64,000 nucleotides of DNA from CAYRES01 sp964423425 (GCA_964423425.1 CAYRES010000007.1:62001-126000), one strand, 5' to 3'. Positions 51,724-60,960 are shown, counted from the first letter of the stretch. Notes: generated by a model not told the origin, from the letters alone. Made by a program: numbers and translations.

Positions 51724-52131
51724 ATGCCAGCGAACAATCCAACAGGCGATCAGCTTATGGGGTCGGCGGACGAGTGCGTGGGCGAGCCGGCGCTGACGGC
51801 AACGGTGTCCCCCGATGTCGTGGCTGTGTACGTGGCGGATGCGGTCGGGAGTGTGAGGGGGATCACCAAGCTGCACGGAACCTCGTGGCAGGTGCTGTCG
51901 GGCAGGAGCAGGTCCGAGCTGCCCGGATCGGGGGTGGTGGTGCGTGGAGACGATCTCTTCCGCCTGGAGGTCGATGTGCATGCGTGTGTGGCCTGGGGCA
52001 CGGTTATCCCTGAACTGGCCAAGGATATTCACGAAGTGATGTCGAGGCGGGTGGAGCCCCTGCTCGGGGTGAGATTCGCCAAGGTGAACCTCTACGTGGA
52101 CGGGGTCGATCCGCCCTCCGCCCCGGCATGA
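51724..52131 (+). CDS. Asp23/Gls24 (YloU) family protein
   Basis: A 135-residue protein with the family core VSPDVVAVYVADAVGSVRGI, FRLEVDVHACVAWGTVIPEL and FAKVNLYVDGV. Asp23/Gls24 proteins are envelope-stress associated or act near fatty acid kinase genes; the biochemical function is not known. ATG start, 12 bp after the phosphoesterase gene, and overlaps the next gene (ATGA). Confidence 0.8.
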   Translation: MPANNPTGDQLMGSADECVGEPALTATVSPDVVAVYVADAVGSVRGITKLHGTSWQVLSGRSRSELPGSGVVVRGDDLFRLEVDVHACVAWGTVIPELAKDIHEVMSRRVEPLLGVRFAKVNLYVDGVDPPSAPA

Positions 52132-52748
52132 CGTCCTTCATCGAGATAGTCCCGAGCACCCAGGGCCTCCTTCCAGAGCCTTGCGACAGTTGTGTGTGGT
52201 GGCAGTCCTCCCACAGACCGGGACTGGGTTGTGGGTCGCGCGAGGAGTGGTTGCAGAGGGTGTCCCGTCGCTTCGGTAGCGTAGGGGTGGTGGCGGCCGA
52301 GGCCGGCTCGACTTTCGCGGCGTTGCAGTTTGCCCCGGCCGGTTCTCTTGCTCGACTGAGTTCATTACCCGGGGGCCACGTCGTCCCCGAGGACGGGGTG
52401 CTTGTCTACTGCCTCCGTGCCGCCGAGGGAACGGAGGCGTACGAGGTGCGCCGGCTGCTTCACCGGGCACTCGGCATTCTTCGCAGGAGAGACGCGTGTT
52501 CGGTGTACGCCTTCGCCCAGCCTTTGGGTTCCGCCCACACAGTCGCGTCACACAATGTGTGGGGGCTGGAGTTCTTGGCGGCGAATGGATTCCACAGCGT
52601 GAGTTCGCACGGTGACATGTGCGTCATGACCTGCCAACTTCACGGTTTGCTCCCGTCCCGCCTGTTGCCCACCGCTTCTTGGCTGAGGGTGAGAAGCCCG
52701 GCCGCGGCACCCACCCCCGTGGCCTTCAGCCGCCTGAGGGGAGGGTAG
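52128..52748 (+). CDS. GNAT-like acetyltransferase candidate
   Basis: A 206-residue protein. The N-terminal half has the Cys-rich CDSCVWWQSSHRPGL seen in a group of GNAT-related proteins, with a downstream GSVGVVAAEAGSTFAALQF strand region and LLHRALGILRRRDACSVYAF for the cofactor site. The canonical Q/R-x-x-G-x-G/A loop is not clear. ATG overlaps the upstream stop. Function unknown. Confidence 0.5.
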   Translation: MTSFIEIVPSTQGLLPEPCDSCVWWQSSHRPGLGCGSREEWLQRVSRRFGSVGVVAAEAGSTFAALQFAPAGSLARLSSLPGGHVVPEDGVLVYCLRAAEGTEAYEVRRLLHRALGILRRRDACSVYAFAQPLGSAHTVASHNVWGLEFLAANGFHSVSSHGDMCVMTCQLHGLLPSRLLPTASWLRVRSPAAAPTPVAFSRLRGG

Positions 52749-52752
52749 GCGT

Positions 52753-54192
52753 GTGAGCCGCCGTTGCACACGCAACCGGGCACTCAGGGGCCTCGTCGCC
52801 CTGGCCATGGTGATCGTCGCCCTCGGGCTGCTTCTTCCCGGAGAAGCCCTCAGCCAGAATGATGAGGAACGGGGGCCTCTCGTGTGGGTGGCGGAGGCAG
52901 AGGGTGTCATCAATCCCCCCCTCGCCGACTATCTCAAGAAGACCATCTCCCGTGCGAACAACAGTGGGGTTGACCTCATAGTCATCGAGATGGACACCCC
53001 CGGGGGGCTCGACGCCGCTATGCGGGTCATCATCCAGGCTGAGATCGATTCCCGGGTGCCTGTGGCTGTGTACGTCTCCCCCCAGGGAGCTAGAGCCGCT
53101 TCGGCCGGTCTCTACATCATGATGGGGGCCGACGTGGCCGCTATGGCACCACAGACGAATCTGGGTTCCGCTCAGCCTGTGGCTCTTGAAGGGGAGCTCG
53201 ATGAGGAGATGAAGAAGAAGGTCGTCAACGATGCTGCCGCCTACATACGCGGGCTTGCCACCACAAACGGACGCAACGCCGAATGGGCCGAGCTCGCGGT
53301 GAGGGAGTCGGTCTCTCTGACCTCCACGGAGGCACTGGACGAGGGCGTGATCGAGTTCGTGGCCCAAGACCTCGATGACCTGCTCGACCAGCTCGACGGC
53401 TTCACCACGGTGGAAAAAAAGGTGACCATCCGCACGGCGGGAGCCCACGTGGAGCGTGTGCCCATGAGCTGGTGGGAAGGGCTGCTTCACGTGGTGGCCA
53501 ACCCTCAGATCGCATTCATCCTCTTGCTCGTGGGCGTGTACGGCATCATCTTCGAGGTGCAGAGCCCGGGCGTGGGGGTGCCGGGCATCATAGGCGGGCT
53601 CTCGCTGCTGCTGGCCCTGTACGGGTTACAGGTCCTGCCCGTGACCTTTCTCGGCATCGCTCTCATTCTCCTGGCTGTGGGGCTCTACGTGGCCGAGTTG
53701 TTCATTCAAAGCTTCGGGCTACTCACCCTGGCCGGCACGGTGGCTCTTGTGTTCGGAGCACTGCTCTTGTTCGATCCTCAGCAGCCCTACTTCCAGATCG
53801 AGTGGTACGTGATCGTCATCACGGCCTCGTTCTCGGCCCTCTTCTTCGGGGTGGTGCTCACCGCTGTAGTTCGCGCACGCCGGGCGCGGCCCACCACCGG
53901 CAGAGAGAACATCGTCGGCTCGCCTGCGGTTGCCACCACGCAGCTCACACCTTACGGCTTCGTCATGGCGCAGGGGGAGCTCTGGAGGGCCGCGCTCGAG
54001 CCTGATGAGCCTGCCCAAGAGGAGCCGGAACACCATGAGGACCTTGTTTCTGTCAGGGTGCCGGCGGAAGCTGCCGAAGGCGAACGGCTGGAGGTGGTGG
54101 GTTTGGATGGACTCACACTGCGGGTACGCCGTGTACCAAAGGAGTCCGACTCTGAAGTGCCCTCGAGTGACGTGAGTCGGCGCGACACCTGA
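52753..54192 (+). CDS. NfeD family membrane protease (ClpP-class) protein
   Basis: A 479-residue protein with a signal segment (LVALAMVIVALGLLLPGEAL), an extracytoplasmic ClpP-like serine protease domain (DLIVIEMDTPGGLDAAM; Ser117 in ARAASAGLYIMMG; Lys in EEMKKKVVNDAAAYI, the Ser-Lys dyad region), four C-terminal membrane helices, and a soluble OB-like NfeD tail (VGSPAVATTQLTPYGFVMAQ). GTG start. NfeD1b-type proteins are always next to a stomatin gene, as here. They are thought to process or regulate the stomatin partner. Confidence 0.92.
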   Translation: MSRRCTRNRALRGLVALAMVIVALGLLLPGEALSQNDEERGPLVWVAEAEGVINPPLADYLKKTISRANNSGVDLIVIEMDTPGGLDAAMRVIIQAEIDSRVPVAVYVSPQGARAASAGLYIMMGADVAAMAPQTNLGSAQPVALEGELDEEMKKKVVNDAAAYIRGLATTNGRNAEWAELAVRESVSLTSTEALDEGVIEFVAQDLDDLLDQLDGFTTVEKKVTIRTAGAHVERVPMSWWEGLLHVVANPQIAFILLLVGVYGIIFEVQSPGVGVPGIIGGLSLLLALYGLQVLPVTFLGIALILLAVGLYVAELFIQSFGLLTLAGTVALVFGALLLFDPQQPYFQIEWYVIVITASFSALFFGVVLTAVVRARRARPTTGRENIVGSPAVATTQLTPYGFVMAQGELWRAALEPDEPAQEEPEHHEDLVSVRVPAEAAEGERLEVVGLDGLTLRVRRVPKESDSEVPSSDVSRRDT

Positions 54193-54222
54193 CACAGACG
54201 GCTCTCATCCAGGGAGGTTTGC

Positions 54223-54969
54223 ATGCAGCTCTTCGTGACAATCGCGGTGATCGCCATCTTCGTCATCATACTGCTGTCGGCGGCGATCAAAGTGCTTCCC
54301 GAGTACCAGCGAGCCGTCATCTTCCGCTTGGGACGGCTCATCCCCGTCAAAGGCCCCGGCATCATCATCATCATCCCCATCGTCGACCGGCTGCAGCGGG
54401 TCGACCTGCGCACCATCACCATGGATGTACCTCCTCAGGAGGTGATCACCAAGGACAACGTCCCGGTGAAGGTGAACGCGGTCGTCTACTTCCGCGTGCT
54501 CGAACCCTCAAAGGCCATCGTTCAGGTGCAGAATTTCATGCTGGCCACCTCGCAGATTGCGCAGACGACCCTCCGGAGCGTGCTCGGCCAGGCCGATCTT
54601 GACCATCTGTTGACCGAAAGGGAGAAGATCAACCAGCGGCTGCAGGAGATCATCGACGAGCAGACCGACCCTTGGGGGGTCAAGGTCTCCATTGTCGAAC
54701 TGAAAGACGTGGAGATACCTCAGGGCATGCAGCGGGCCATGGCCCGGCAGGCCGAGGCCGAGCGGGAAAGGCGTGCCAAGGTCATTGCGGCCGAGGGCGA
54801 GTTCCAGGCCTCCGAGAAAGTCACCGCAGCGGCCGAGGTTCTGGATCGCACGCCCACGGCCCTGCAGCTCCGCTACCTGCAGACCTTGGTGGAGATCTCA
54901 GCCGAGAAGAGTTCGAGTGTGGTATTCCCTCTGCCCATCGAGCTGCTCTCGGCCTTCGTCAAGAAGTAG
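54223..54969 (+). CDS. Stomatin/slipin (SPFH domain) protein
   Basis: A 248-residue SPFH protein. N-terminal membrane anchor (TIAVIAIFVIILLSAAIKVL), SPFH core (YQRAVIFRLGRLIPVKGPGI; VTKDN-type stretch DNVPVKVNAVVYFRV; TLRSVLGQADLDHLL), then a coiled-coil stretch (MARQAEAERERRAKVIAAEG) and a C-terminal helix. It scaffolds membrane microdomains. AGGGAGG lies before ATG 54223, 30 bp after the NfeD gene; the two form an operon. Confidence 0.95.
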   Translation: MQLFVTIAVIAIFVIILLSAAIKVLPEYQRAVIFRLGRLIPVKGPGIIIIIPIVDRLQRVDLRTITMDVPPQEVITKDNVPVKVNAVVYFRVLEPSKAIVQVQNFMLATSQIAQTTLRSVLGQADLDHLLTEREKINQRLQEIIDEQTDPWGVKVSIVELKDVEIPQGMQRAMARQAEAERERRAKVIAAEGEFQASEKVTAAAEVLDRTPTALQLRYLQTLVEISAEKSSSVVFPLPIELLSAFVKK

Positions 54970-55000
54970 CACCGTGTAGTACCCGCGGTCGAGGAGACTC

Positions 55001-55043
55001 GGGCGCGGAAGGGGAGCGTGCACGCTCCCCTTCCGCGCCCTTA
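55001..55043 (+). terminator. Hairpin terminator after the nfeD-stomatin operon
   Basis: An 18-bp perfect stem (55001-55018 with 55023-55040), loop TGCA, followed by TTA. GC-rich with a weak T-tract, between the stomatin gene and tRNA-Ala. Confidence 0.85.
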
Positions 55044-55140
55044 TCCCGCCCGACCCACCGGCGAGAGGGTGGCTCCCACCTTGTAGCCGACCTGCGTTTG
55101 GGCTATAAATAGCCTTCCTGCATCCACGCAGTTCCTTCGT

Positions 55141-55216
55141 GGGGGTATAGCTCAGTTGGGAGAGCGTCGCGTTCGCATCGCGAAGGCCACGGGTTCGAGT
55201 CCCGTTACCTCCACCA
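55141..55216 (+). tRNA. tRNA-Ala(CGC)
   Basis: A full cloverleaf: acceptor GGGGGTA/TACCTCC, D arm GCTC/GAGC, anticodon arm TCGCG-TTCGCAT-CGCGA with anticodon CGC (reads GCG, Ala), and T arm ACGGG-TTCGAGT-CCCGT. The G3-U70 pair of alanine identity is present. CCA is encoded (55214-55216). Confidence 0.97.
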
Positions 55217-55256
55217 TTTCTCCCGCTTTTCCCGTTCTCTGCGCGGAGGTCTTGCC

Positions 55257-55667
55257 ATGGTTGAGATTCATATCTCCACTCCCACCCGCGAGGTCTTCGT
55301 GGACATCACGGCGGAAATCGAGGCTGCGGTCGCGGAGACCGCCTTCGGAGGCGATGGGGTTGTGCACGTGTATGTGCCTCATACCACCGCGGGGGTGACC
55401 ATCAACGAGGGGGCGGATTCGTCGGTACGGGACGACATCGTACAGACACTTGGTGGCTTGGTGCCGAGGCGGGGGGGCTACCGCCATGCCGAGGGCAACT
55501 CCGACGCCCACATCAAAGCGACCCTGGTGGGTCCACAGGTTTCGCTCCTGGTGCAGGGCGGCCGACTACGGCTGGGCACCTGGCAGAGCGTGTACCTGGC
55601 CGAGTTCGACGGTCCTCGGTCGCGCAAGGTGTGGCTGGAGTTCACGCCGGGCCGGCAGTTCCCGTGA
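55257..55667 (+). CDS. yjbQ: YjbQ/UPF0047 family protein (secondary thiamine-phosphate synthase-like)
   Basis: A 136-residue YjbQ protein: VVHVYVPHTTAGVTINE, SVRDDIV, YRHAEGNSDAHIKATLVG and GGRLRLGTWQSVYLAEFDGP (the last is the family signature). E. coli YjbQ has weak thiamine-phosphate synthase activity; the physiological role is not settled. ATG 55257 is 40 bp after the tRNA. Length is complete. Confidence 0.93.
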   Translation: MVEIHISTPTREVFVDITAEIEAAVAETAFGGDGVVHVYVPHTTAGVTINEGADSSVRDDIVQTLGGLVPRRGGYRHAEGNSDAHIKATLVGPQVSLLVQGGRLRLGTWQSVYLAEFDGPRSRKVWLEFTPGRQFP

Positions 55668-55679
55668 TTCTGCGGCCGG

Positions 55680-58100
55680 TCAGAGTTCCAGGGGGCCGTC
55701 TTCGGTGAGGCGCCGCCGCCTTCTCCAGTCGATGACCAGCGTGGCCACGACCACGATGAGTCCTATCACGCCCAGTATCTGCCCCACGTTGTTGGACCAC
55801 GTACGCCCGTAGTAGAGGGTGACCACCCTCTCGGTGGGGATGACCATCATGAACGAAGGCGACACGACGAAGGGGCCCTCGGCTCCTTTGACGTGCCAGT
55901 TGGGGAAGTAGGACATCTTCACCCAGTGAGGAACCCCGATGGCCGTGGTTTCGAAGGTGATGCGCTCGTTCTCTATCTGCTCGCTCAACACGATGCCGTC
56001 GGTTTCTATGGGTACGGTGGGCGGATTGGTGACCTGGCCGGGCTCGATGAGGTCGAACTGCTGCAACTCCGGCTCGCCCCTGTCCCAGACCACCGGATAA
56101 GGGAGAGCGCTGAGCTCTTTGTACCAGGGCACGATGGTGGAGCGCCAGTCATCGGTCTGCACGCGAACCGGGCGATTGCGCATGACGCTCACGTAGCCTT
56201 CTCCTCCGGCGATGCGGAAGAAGCTGCACATGTCTATCTGGGTCAAGAAGTCGGCTCTGGGGTCGGCGATGAGATCCTGAGTGACTTCAGGGGAGACGGA
56301 GATCATGTAGGGGATGTTCATGAACTGGAGGTGGGTGATGCCGTCCGAGGTGTTGCGAGGGGGATAATGCACTCCCACTATGGCGTGGCTCGGCTGCAGG
56401 GACAGCTCCGCCTGGTTGATGAAGTGATAGGGCGCTGTGAAGGCCGACTCCATGAGCAGACCTTCCATGGTGGGCTGGTCCGTCCAGAAGGGAATGAGCT
56501 CGAAGATGCGGGGCGTTCCGAACTTATCCAGGCTGGGCGCATGTTCCCACATGACCCGACCGGCAGGTTGCTCCTGGAGGAAATCCATCATCGCCCGATG
56601 TTCAGGCCACGTCTCCTTGCTCTCGTAGCCCGAGTAGTTCCACGTGATCCACCCCACCGCGGTGGCTGCTCCCAAGATGCTGGTCACGGCCAGAGCCACC
56701 GCCACCACGGGAGCGTAGACTCTGCGTGAGATGGCCGGACGGATGGAGAGCAGGTCTTTCATGAGTACGGCGAACGAGCGTATGAGCCAGGTGGCGCCGT
56801 AAGCCGCCCAGAGGTGGATGGAGAAGTAGAAGAAGGGCAGCAGCCTGCCGTTCCAGAGTCTGCCCGGGGGCAGCGTGTAGAAGAGGACCACCATGATGAC
56901 GGTGGTCCAAAGGAGGGGAATGACGAGCTTGTCGCGTTTGGACACGGCGAAGGCCATGCCGAGTACGCCCACGGCGGCTATGAGGCGGATCTCACCGGGA
57001 AGGAGGTCGGAGAACAGCTTCAGTGGTATCCAGCTCACGTGGGCCGTCCACGACAGCTTGTCGATGAAGGGCAGGCCCCAGAAGGCGGTGAGACAGAAGC
57101 CGAGGAGGAAGACCGCCGCCATGTAGAAGAAGGCCTTGCGTCTCCAGTGCAGCAGCAGGAGGCTGGGGGCGATGATGCACACGGCTATGATGGTGACGAT
57201 GTGGGTGAGCACCAGGGCCATGAGAATGAGCCCGTTCACCGCGAAGAGCCAGTCGTACCTGCTCCGCTCCATGCCGCGGTGCAACGTACCCAGGAAGATG
57301 AAGGAGATAGCGAAACTGATGGAGTAGCCGAACTCGCCCGCCAGGGTGCTCAGGATGTTCGCCCCGTAGATGGAGAAGCTGTCCATGAGCAGGAACGCCA
57401 CCGAGAACGCCGCTGCAAGAAGCGGGAAGGGCTTGCGGAACCGGAAGAGTCTCCCGAAAGTGTAGGCGGCGAGCGGAAGCATGAAGATGCCAAGAGCAGT
57501 GACCAGCTTGAAGGCCACCTCGTAGGGGATGAGAACGTTGAGCAGTGCGATAAAGAAGAACGGCAGGGGCATGTAGAAGGTGAGCATGGGCATGCCCGCG
57601 TACCACTGCGGTGTCCAGCCGGTCATCTTGAAGTTGGGCAACAGTTCTTGGATGAGGAACTGGGCTGCGTAGTGGTGGGTGCCCATGTCGCCGCCGTTGG
57701 TGGTGGTGACAGACAACATGAGGTAGGGCCGGTACAGGAGAACGAGCACGAGGTAGATGACGGAGAAGACGATGATGGTGGGGGCGTGCCTTGCGAGGAA
57801 GCCGAAGGTGCGTGAGACCCATTCCGGGCGGGAGCGGACCTCTGCGACAGATGGAGCCAGCACCTCACAGTCCTCGTCGGTGTCGGACGGGGCAATGCTA
57901 TGAGCGCTGCCCTCTGCGGCCCCGGTGGAGTCCGGCCCCTCAATCGCCGGGCGATCGGCCGGCCGTGTCGCGTCGCCGGTCAGGCCTGTGTTGGCCGCGG
58001 CGATGGAGGCATCTTCCCGGTCTGCGGCGCTCTCTCCGGAGATTGACGTCGTCTCGGCGAGGCGCTCTTCCTCATGGTCCTTACGGTAGTCCATCATCAT
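55680..58100 (-). CDS. Large polytopic membrane protein, GT-C/YfhO-like
   Basis: An 806-residue protein with about 12-14 membrane helices. The layout of a cytoplasmic N-tail, helices, then a large extracellular region near the C-terminus and one last helix (VGQILGVIGLIVVVATLVID) suits GT-C glycosyltransferases or 6-pyruvoyl-tetrahydropterin-synthase-related membrane proteins. WTPQWYAGMPMLTFYMPLPF is typical of that group. It overlaps the stop of the upstream DPM1-like gene by 20 bp, so it is the last gene of an operon with a lipid-sugar synthase and a GtrA protein. It probably transfers a lipid-linked sugar outside the membrane. Confidence 0.78.
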   Translation of the reverse strand: MMMDYRKDHEEERLAETTSISGESAADREDASIAAANTGLTGDATRPADRPAIEGPDSTGAAEGSAHSIAPSDTDEDCEVLAPSVAEVRSRPEWVSRTFGFLARHAPTIIVFSVIYLVLVLLYRPYLMLSVTTTNGGDMGTHHYAAQFLIQELLPNFKMTGWTPQWYAGMPMLTFYMPLPFFFIALLNVLIPYEVAFKLVTALGIFMLPLAAYTFGRLFRFRKPFPLLAAAFSVAFLLMDSFSIYGANILSTLAGEFGYSISFAISFIFLGTLHRGMERSRYDWLFAVNGLILMALVLTHIVTIIAVCIIAPSLLLLHWRRKAFFYMAAVFLLGFCLTAFWGLPFIDKLSWTAHVSWIPLKLFSDLLPGEIRLIAAVGVLGMAFAVSKRDKLVIPLLWTTVIMVVLFYTLPPGRLWNGRLLPFFYFSIHLWAAYGATWLIRSFAVLMKDLLSIRPAISRRVYAPVVAVALAVTSILGAATAVGWITWNYSGYESKETWPEHRAMMDFLQEQPAGRVMWEHAPSLDKFGTPRIFELIPFWTDQPTMEGLLMESAFTAPYHFINQAELSLQPSHAIVGVHYPPRNTSDGITHLQFMNIPYMISVSPEVTQDLIADPRADFLTQIDMCSFFRIAGGEGYVSVMRNRPVRVQTDDWRSTIVPWYKELSALPYPVVWDRGEPELQQFDLIEPGQVTNPPTVPIETDGIVLSEQIENERITFETTAIGVPHWVKMSYFPNWHVKGAEGPFVVSPSFMMVIPTERVVTLYYGRTWSNNVGQILGVIGLIVVVATLVIDWRRRRRLTEDGPLEL

Positions 58101-58887
58101 GCGAAAGCATACCTGGATTGAGGCCGTAGTCGCGGAATCTCATTCTGAATACGTCCCGGAGGACGCGGAAACCTTGCCTGAGACTGAAGCTGCTGGGGCG
58201 CTCGTATTCGTTCGTGACTGCCATGGGAATGCTTGCGACCCGGAGACCGAGCTTCTCTGCCAGGTACAGCATCTCGACATCCGCGGCAAAGCGGTCGGTG
58301 GCGGCGCGCGCGAAGACCTCGCGGGCGGCGGTGCGTCTGAAGCCTTTGAGTCCGGCCTGGGTATCGGGGTAGCGCAGACCGGTGAGCATGGCTATCAGAG
58401 CACGGGCGGCCACCCGGGCGGCTCTGTAGGTGGCACTCCTGGTGACTCGCGTCTTGGCGGCGATGGCGATGTCGAGGGAAGGATCGCCTTGCAGGCGCCT
58501 GACGATGAGTCGCACGCCGTCCACCCCGAAGGGCAGGTCGGCGTCGGTGAACACGAGGATGTCGCCGCGCCCACTCAGCATACCCACCCGCACCGCGTAG
58601 CCCTTGCCACGATTGGGACGATACTCGGTGTAGGCGAGGCGCTCGCGGCCGAAGCGGGCGGCGAGCGCCTCCACCACAGTGGTTGTGGCATCAAGTGATC
58701 CATCGTTCACCAAGAGGATCTCGTAGCCGGGGAACTCCTCGAGCAGGGTGACAAGTGTGGACGGTAGGGCGGCGGCTTCGTTGAAAGCCGGAACCACAAT
58801 GGTGACCGCGGGACGAGGATCCGCCTCCGCTGCCGCCTCGTTGCTCAATGAGGTGCGAAACGGGGTCTCTCCGGTGGCACGCGTCAT
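58081..58887 (-). CDS. DPM1-like GT2 glycosyltransferase (polyprenyl-phosphate sugar synthase)
   Basis: A 268-residue GT2 enzyme. Nucleotide-binding start AVTIVVPAFNEAAALPSTL; GYEILLVNDGSLDATT; metal site DILVFTDADLPFG (DxD); DTQAGLKGFRR acceptor loop. This family makes polyprenyl-phosphate glucose or mannose on the cytoplasmic face. ATG 58887 is chosen because upstream in-frame sequence is an anti-sense shadow; it overlaps the gtrA stop by 4 bp. It acts with the GtrA flippase and the downstream membrane transferase. Confidence 0.9.
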   Translation of the reverse strand: MTRATGETPFRTSLSNEAAAEADPRPAVTIVVPAFNEAAALPSTLVTLLEEFPGYEILLVNDGSLDATTTVVEALAARFGRERLAYTEYRPNRGKGYAVRVGMLSGRGDILVFTDADLPFGVDGVRLIVRRLQGDPSLDIAIAAKTRVTRSATYRAARVAARALIAMLTGLRYPDTQAGLKGFRRTAAREVFARAATDRFAADVEMLYLAEKLGLRVASIPMAVTNEYERPSSFSLRQGFRVLRDVFRMRFRDYGLNPGMLSHDDGLP

Positions 58888-59405
58888 ACCTTCTTCTCTT
58901 TGAAGTGTCGCCCGAAAACCAAGAAACGGTAGCCGAGGAAGTTCCAGGTCATCGATACGACAGAAGCGGCGAGCTTCTGAAGGTTGACCGCCCACAAGGC
59001 ATCGTTGCCGCTCAGCGTGGTGAGAAGCCACAGGCCGCCCGTGTTGATGAACATGCCGGTGACGCTCACGACGATGAAGAGGAGGGCCTCTCGGGCCCAG
59101 CTGTGACTGCGACCGGCCGAGAAGGTCCAGTTCTTGTTCCAGAGGAAGCTGTTGACGATACCGGCGGCAATGGCGATGGGGTTGGCAATGAGAAAGGGGA
59201 CGCCAAACACACCGACGAGGAGGTTGAAGGTGCCGTAGTCCACGGCGGTGTTGAGACCGCCGACAATGCCGAAGCGCGCGACTTGGCCCATTACCTTCTC
59301 TCTGCGCAAGAAGTGGGGGACGAGACGCCGCCGCCGCCACGGCTCCTTCTCGGGCAGGGGAGTGCCGGAGGAAGTGGGTACTGTGAGGATCTCGTTGCCG
59401 TTCAC
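58884..59405 (-). CDS. GtrA family membrane protein
   Basis: A 173-residue GtrA protein with four membrane helices: FGIVGGLNTAVDYGTFNLLV, ANPIAIAAGIVNSFLWNKNW (NSFLWNKNWTF is the family signature), then AREALLFIVVSVTG and KLAASVVSMTWNFLGYRFLV. GtrA proteins flip polyprenyl-phosphate sugars to the outside. GTG start. First gene of the operon; TAGCAT on the minus strand at 59457-59462 is the likely -10. Confidence 0.93.
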   Translation of the reverse strand: MNGNEILTVPTSSGTPLPEKEPWRRRRLVPHFLRREKVMGQVARFGIVGGLNTAVDYGTFNLLVGVFGVPFLIANPIAIAAGIVNSFLWNKNWTFSAGRSHSWAREALLFIVVSVTGMFINTGGLWLLTTLSGNDALWAVNLQKLAASVVSMTWNFLGYRFLVFGRHFKEKKV

Positions 59406-59422
59406 GTGTTTCGTGGTAACTG

Positions 59423-59518
59423 GTGCTCCCCCCGCAGCCGCGATAAGACCACGGGTATGCTACCACGAGCCCTCGCAGGCGGCGACTGGGAGGGCCGTCG
59501 CGGCTGCGGGGGGAGCAC
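59423..59518. promoter_or_regulatory. 21-bp perfect inverted repeat flanking the gtrA promoter
   Basis: The 21-bp arm at 59423-59443 (starts GTGCTCCCCCC) is perfectly complementary to 59498-59518, with 54 bp between. The spacer holds the gtrA -10 box TAGCAT (complement 59457-59462); mtaB starts 84 bp to the right. A transcript from this promoter would contain only one arm, so this is not a terminator. It could be a double operator or a mobile-element remnant. Confidence 0.6.
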
Positions 59519-59553
59519 GCTGGCAGCAGGACCGGTCCCGGTGGATGCTGTGC

Positions 59554-59559
59554 TACCAT
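59554..59559 (+). promoter_or_regulatory. Extended -10 box (TGCTACCAT) upstream of mtaB
   Basis: TACCAT with TG one base upstream, predicted start about 36 nt before ATG 59602. Confidence 0.4.
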
Positions 59560-59601
59560 CTTGAAGTTGACGCCCCTCTGTCCTTCGCGAAGGGCCATCC
59601 G

Positions 59602-60960
59602 ATGGAAAACCACCCGATGTTCACCGTTGCCTTTCGCACCCTCGGCTGCAAGCTGAACGCCTGCGAGACGGCGGAGATGCAGGAAGCAGCGCGTGCGCGC
59701 GGCCACGAAGTGGTGCCCTGGGAGGTATCTGCCACCTTTCGGGTGATCAATACCTGCACGGTGACGGGCAAGACCGACCGCCAGTGCCGCCACGAGATCC
59801 GGCGGGCCAAGAGAGAGCATCCAGAGTGCCGGGTGGTGGTGACCGGTTGTTTCGCGCAGGTGTCGCCCGAGGCTGTTGCTGCGCTGCCCGAGGCCGACGT
59901 GGTGCTCGGCAACCTCGACAAGCAGAACCTGTGTGACCATCTGGAGCGTCTGGCGACCGAGGAGGCCCCTGCGGCGGATGGACACGTGCACGTGAGCTCC
60001 TATCGGCATGGCGCCCCGTTCGCAGCAGGTCTCATCAGCCACTTCTCCGGATACACGCGCGCCTTCCTCAAAGTGCAGAACGGCTGCGATCATCGCTGTG
60101 CCTACTGCATCATCCCCGTCGCACGAGGGCCCTCGAGGAGCATGCCGCTCGCGATGGTGGTGGAGCAGGTGCGTCTCCTTCGTGCCCAAGGCTACCGAGA
60201 GTGCGTTCTCACGGGTATTCACATCGGAGCTTGGGGCCGGGACACGCGAGAGGGGGGCCTTGCCCAGCTCCTCTTGGCGCTGGCGGCCGAGTCACGGGTG
60301 GGGGATGCCTTCCGTGTGCGCCTGAGCTCCATCGAACCCATGGAGATCACTGACGAAGTGATCGAGGTGATGCGTGAGGCCGGAGATGTGTTCGCCGACC
60401 ATTTCCATGTTCCCCTGCAGAGTGGGTGTGACTCAGTGCTCGCGCGTATGAACCGGCTCTACGACTCTCGGGCGTACGGGGGCCGCATCACCGCCCTCCA
60501 TGATTCGTTTCCCGACGCCGCTATCGGGGCAGACGTCATCGTGGGGTTTCCCGGGGAGACCGACGTGGAGTTCGAGAGGACTCTGGGCTTCATCCGCGAT
60601 CTTCCGCTCACCTACCTTCACGTGTTCAGCTACAGCGATCGTCCCGGCACGGCGGCTTCGGCTATGCCGGATAAGGTGGCCCCGGACGTGATCAAGGAGC
60701 GAGGCGTGCGGCTTCGTGCGCTGGGGGCGGCCAAATCGGCCGCCCACCGGGACCATCTCGCCGGAAGGGTCTTCTGCGCCCTGGGCCTGCATCGCTTCGA
60801 CCAAGAGGCAGGGAGCGGGGTTCTCGCGCTCACAGGGAACTACCAGCAGGTCGCCCTCCCCGAAGGGGAGTGTGCACCCAACCGGTTTGTGCGGGTTCGA
60901 CTCATCGAGCAGGGAGCGGAAGGTGTGTGGAGCGGACGGCGCGCGGGGGAGGGGCGATGA
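59602..60960 (+). CDS. mtaB: tRNA t6A37 methylthiotransferase MtaB
   Basis: A 452-residue radical SAM methylthiotransferase that converts t6A to ms2t6A at position 37 of tRNAs reading ANN codons. N-terminal cluster cysteines in TLGCKLN, VINTCTVTGK and VVVTGCFAQ; radical SAM motif CDHRCAYC (CxxxCxxC); HVPLQSGCD; DVIVGFPGET; C-terminal TRAM-like domain (residues about 375-450). ATG 59602 or 59617 (MFTVAF) could start it; GCGAAGGG lies before 59602. First of five coupled genes. Confidence 0.95.
   Translation: MENHPMFTVAFRTLGCKLNACETAEMQEAARARGHEVVPWEVSATFRVINTCTVTGKTDRQCRHEIRRAKREHPECRVVVTGCFAQVSPEAVAALPEADVVLGNLDKQNLCDHLERLATEEAPAADGHVHVSSYRHGAPFAAGLISHFSGYTRAFLKVQNGCDHRCAYCIIPVARGPSRSMPLAMVVEQVRLLRAQGYRECVLTGIHIGAWGRDTREGGLAQLLLALAAESRVGDAFRVRLSSIEPMEITDEVIEVMREAGDVFADHFHVPLQSGCDSVLARMNRLYDSRAYGGRITALHDSFPDAAIGADVIVGFPGETDVEFERTLGFIRDLPLTYLHVFSYSDRPGTAASAMPDKVAPDVIKERGVRLRALGAAKSAAHRDHLAGRVFCALGLHRFDQEAGSGVLALTGNYQQVALPEGECAPNRFVRVRLIEQGAEGVWSGRRAGEGR

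Noticed and set aside
58888..60222. 445-residue N-terminal extension of the DPM1-like enzyme
   Set aside because: It is antisense to mtaB and gtrA's real frame; the GT2 domain starts at ATG 58887.
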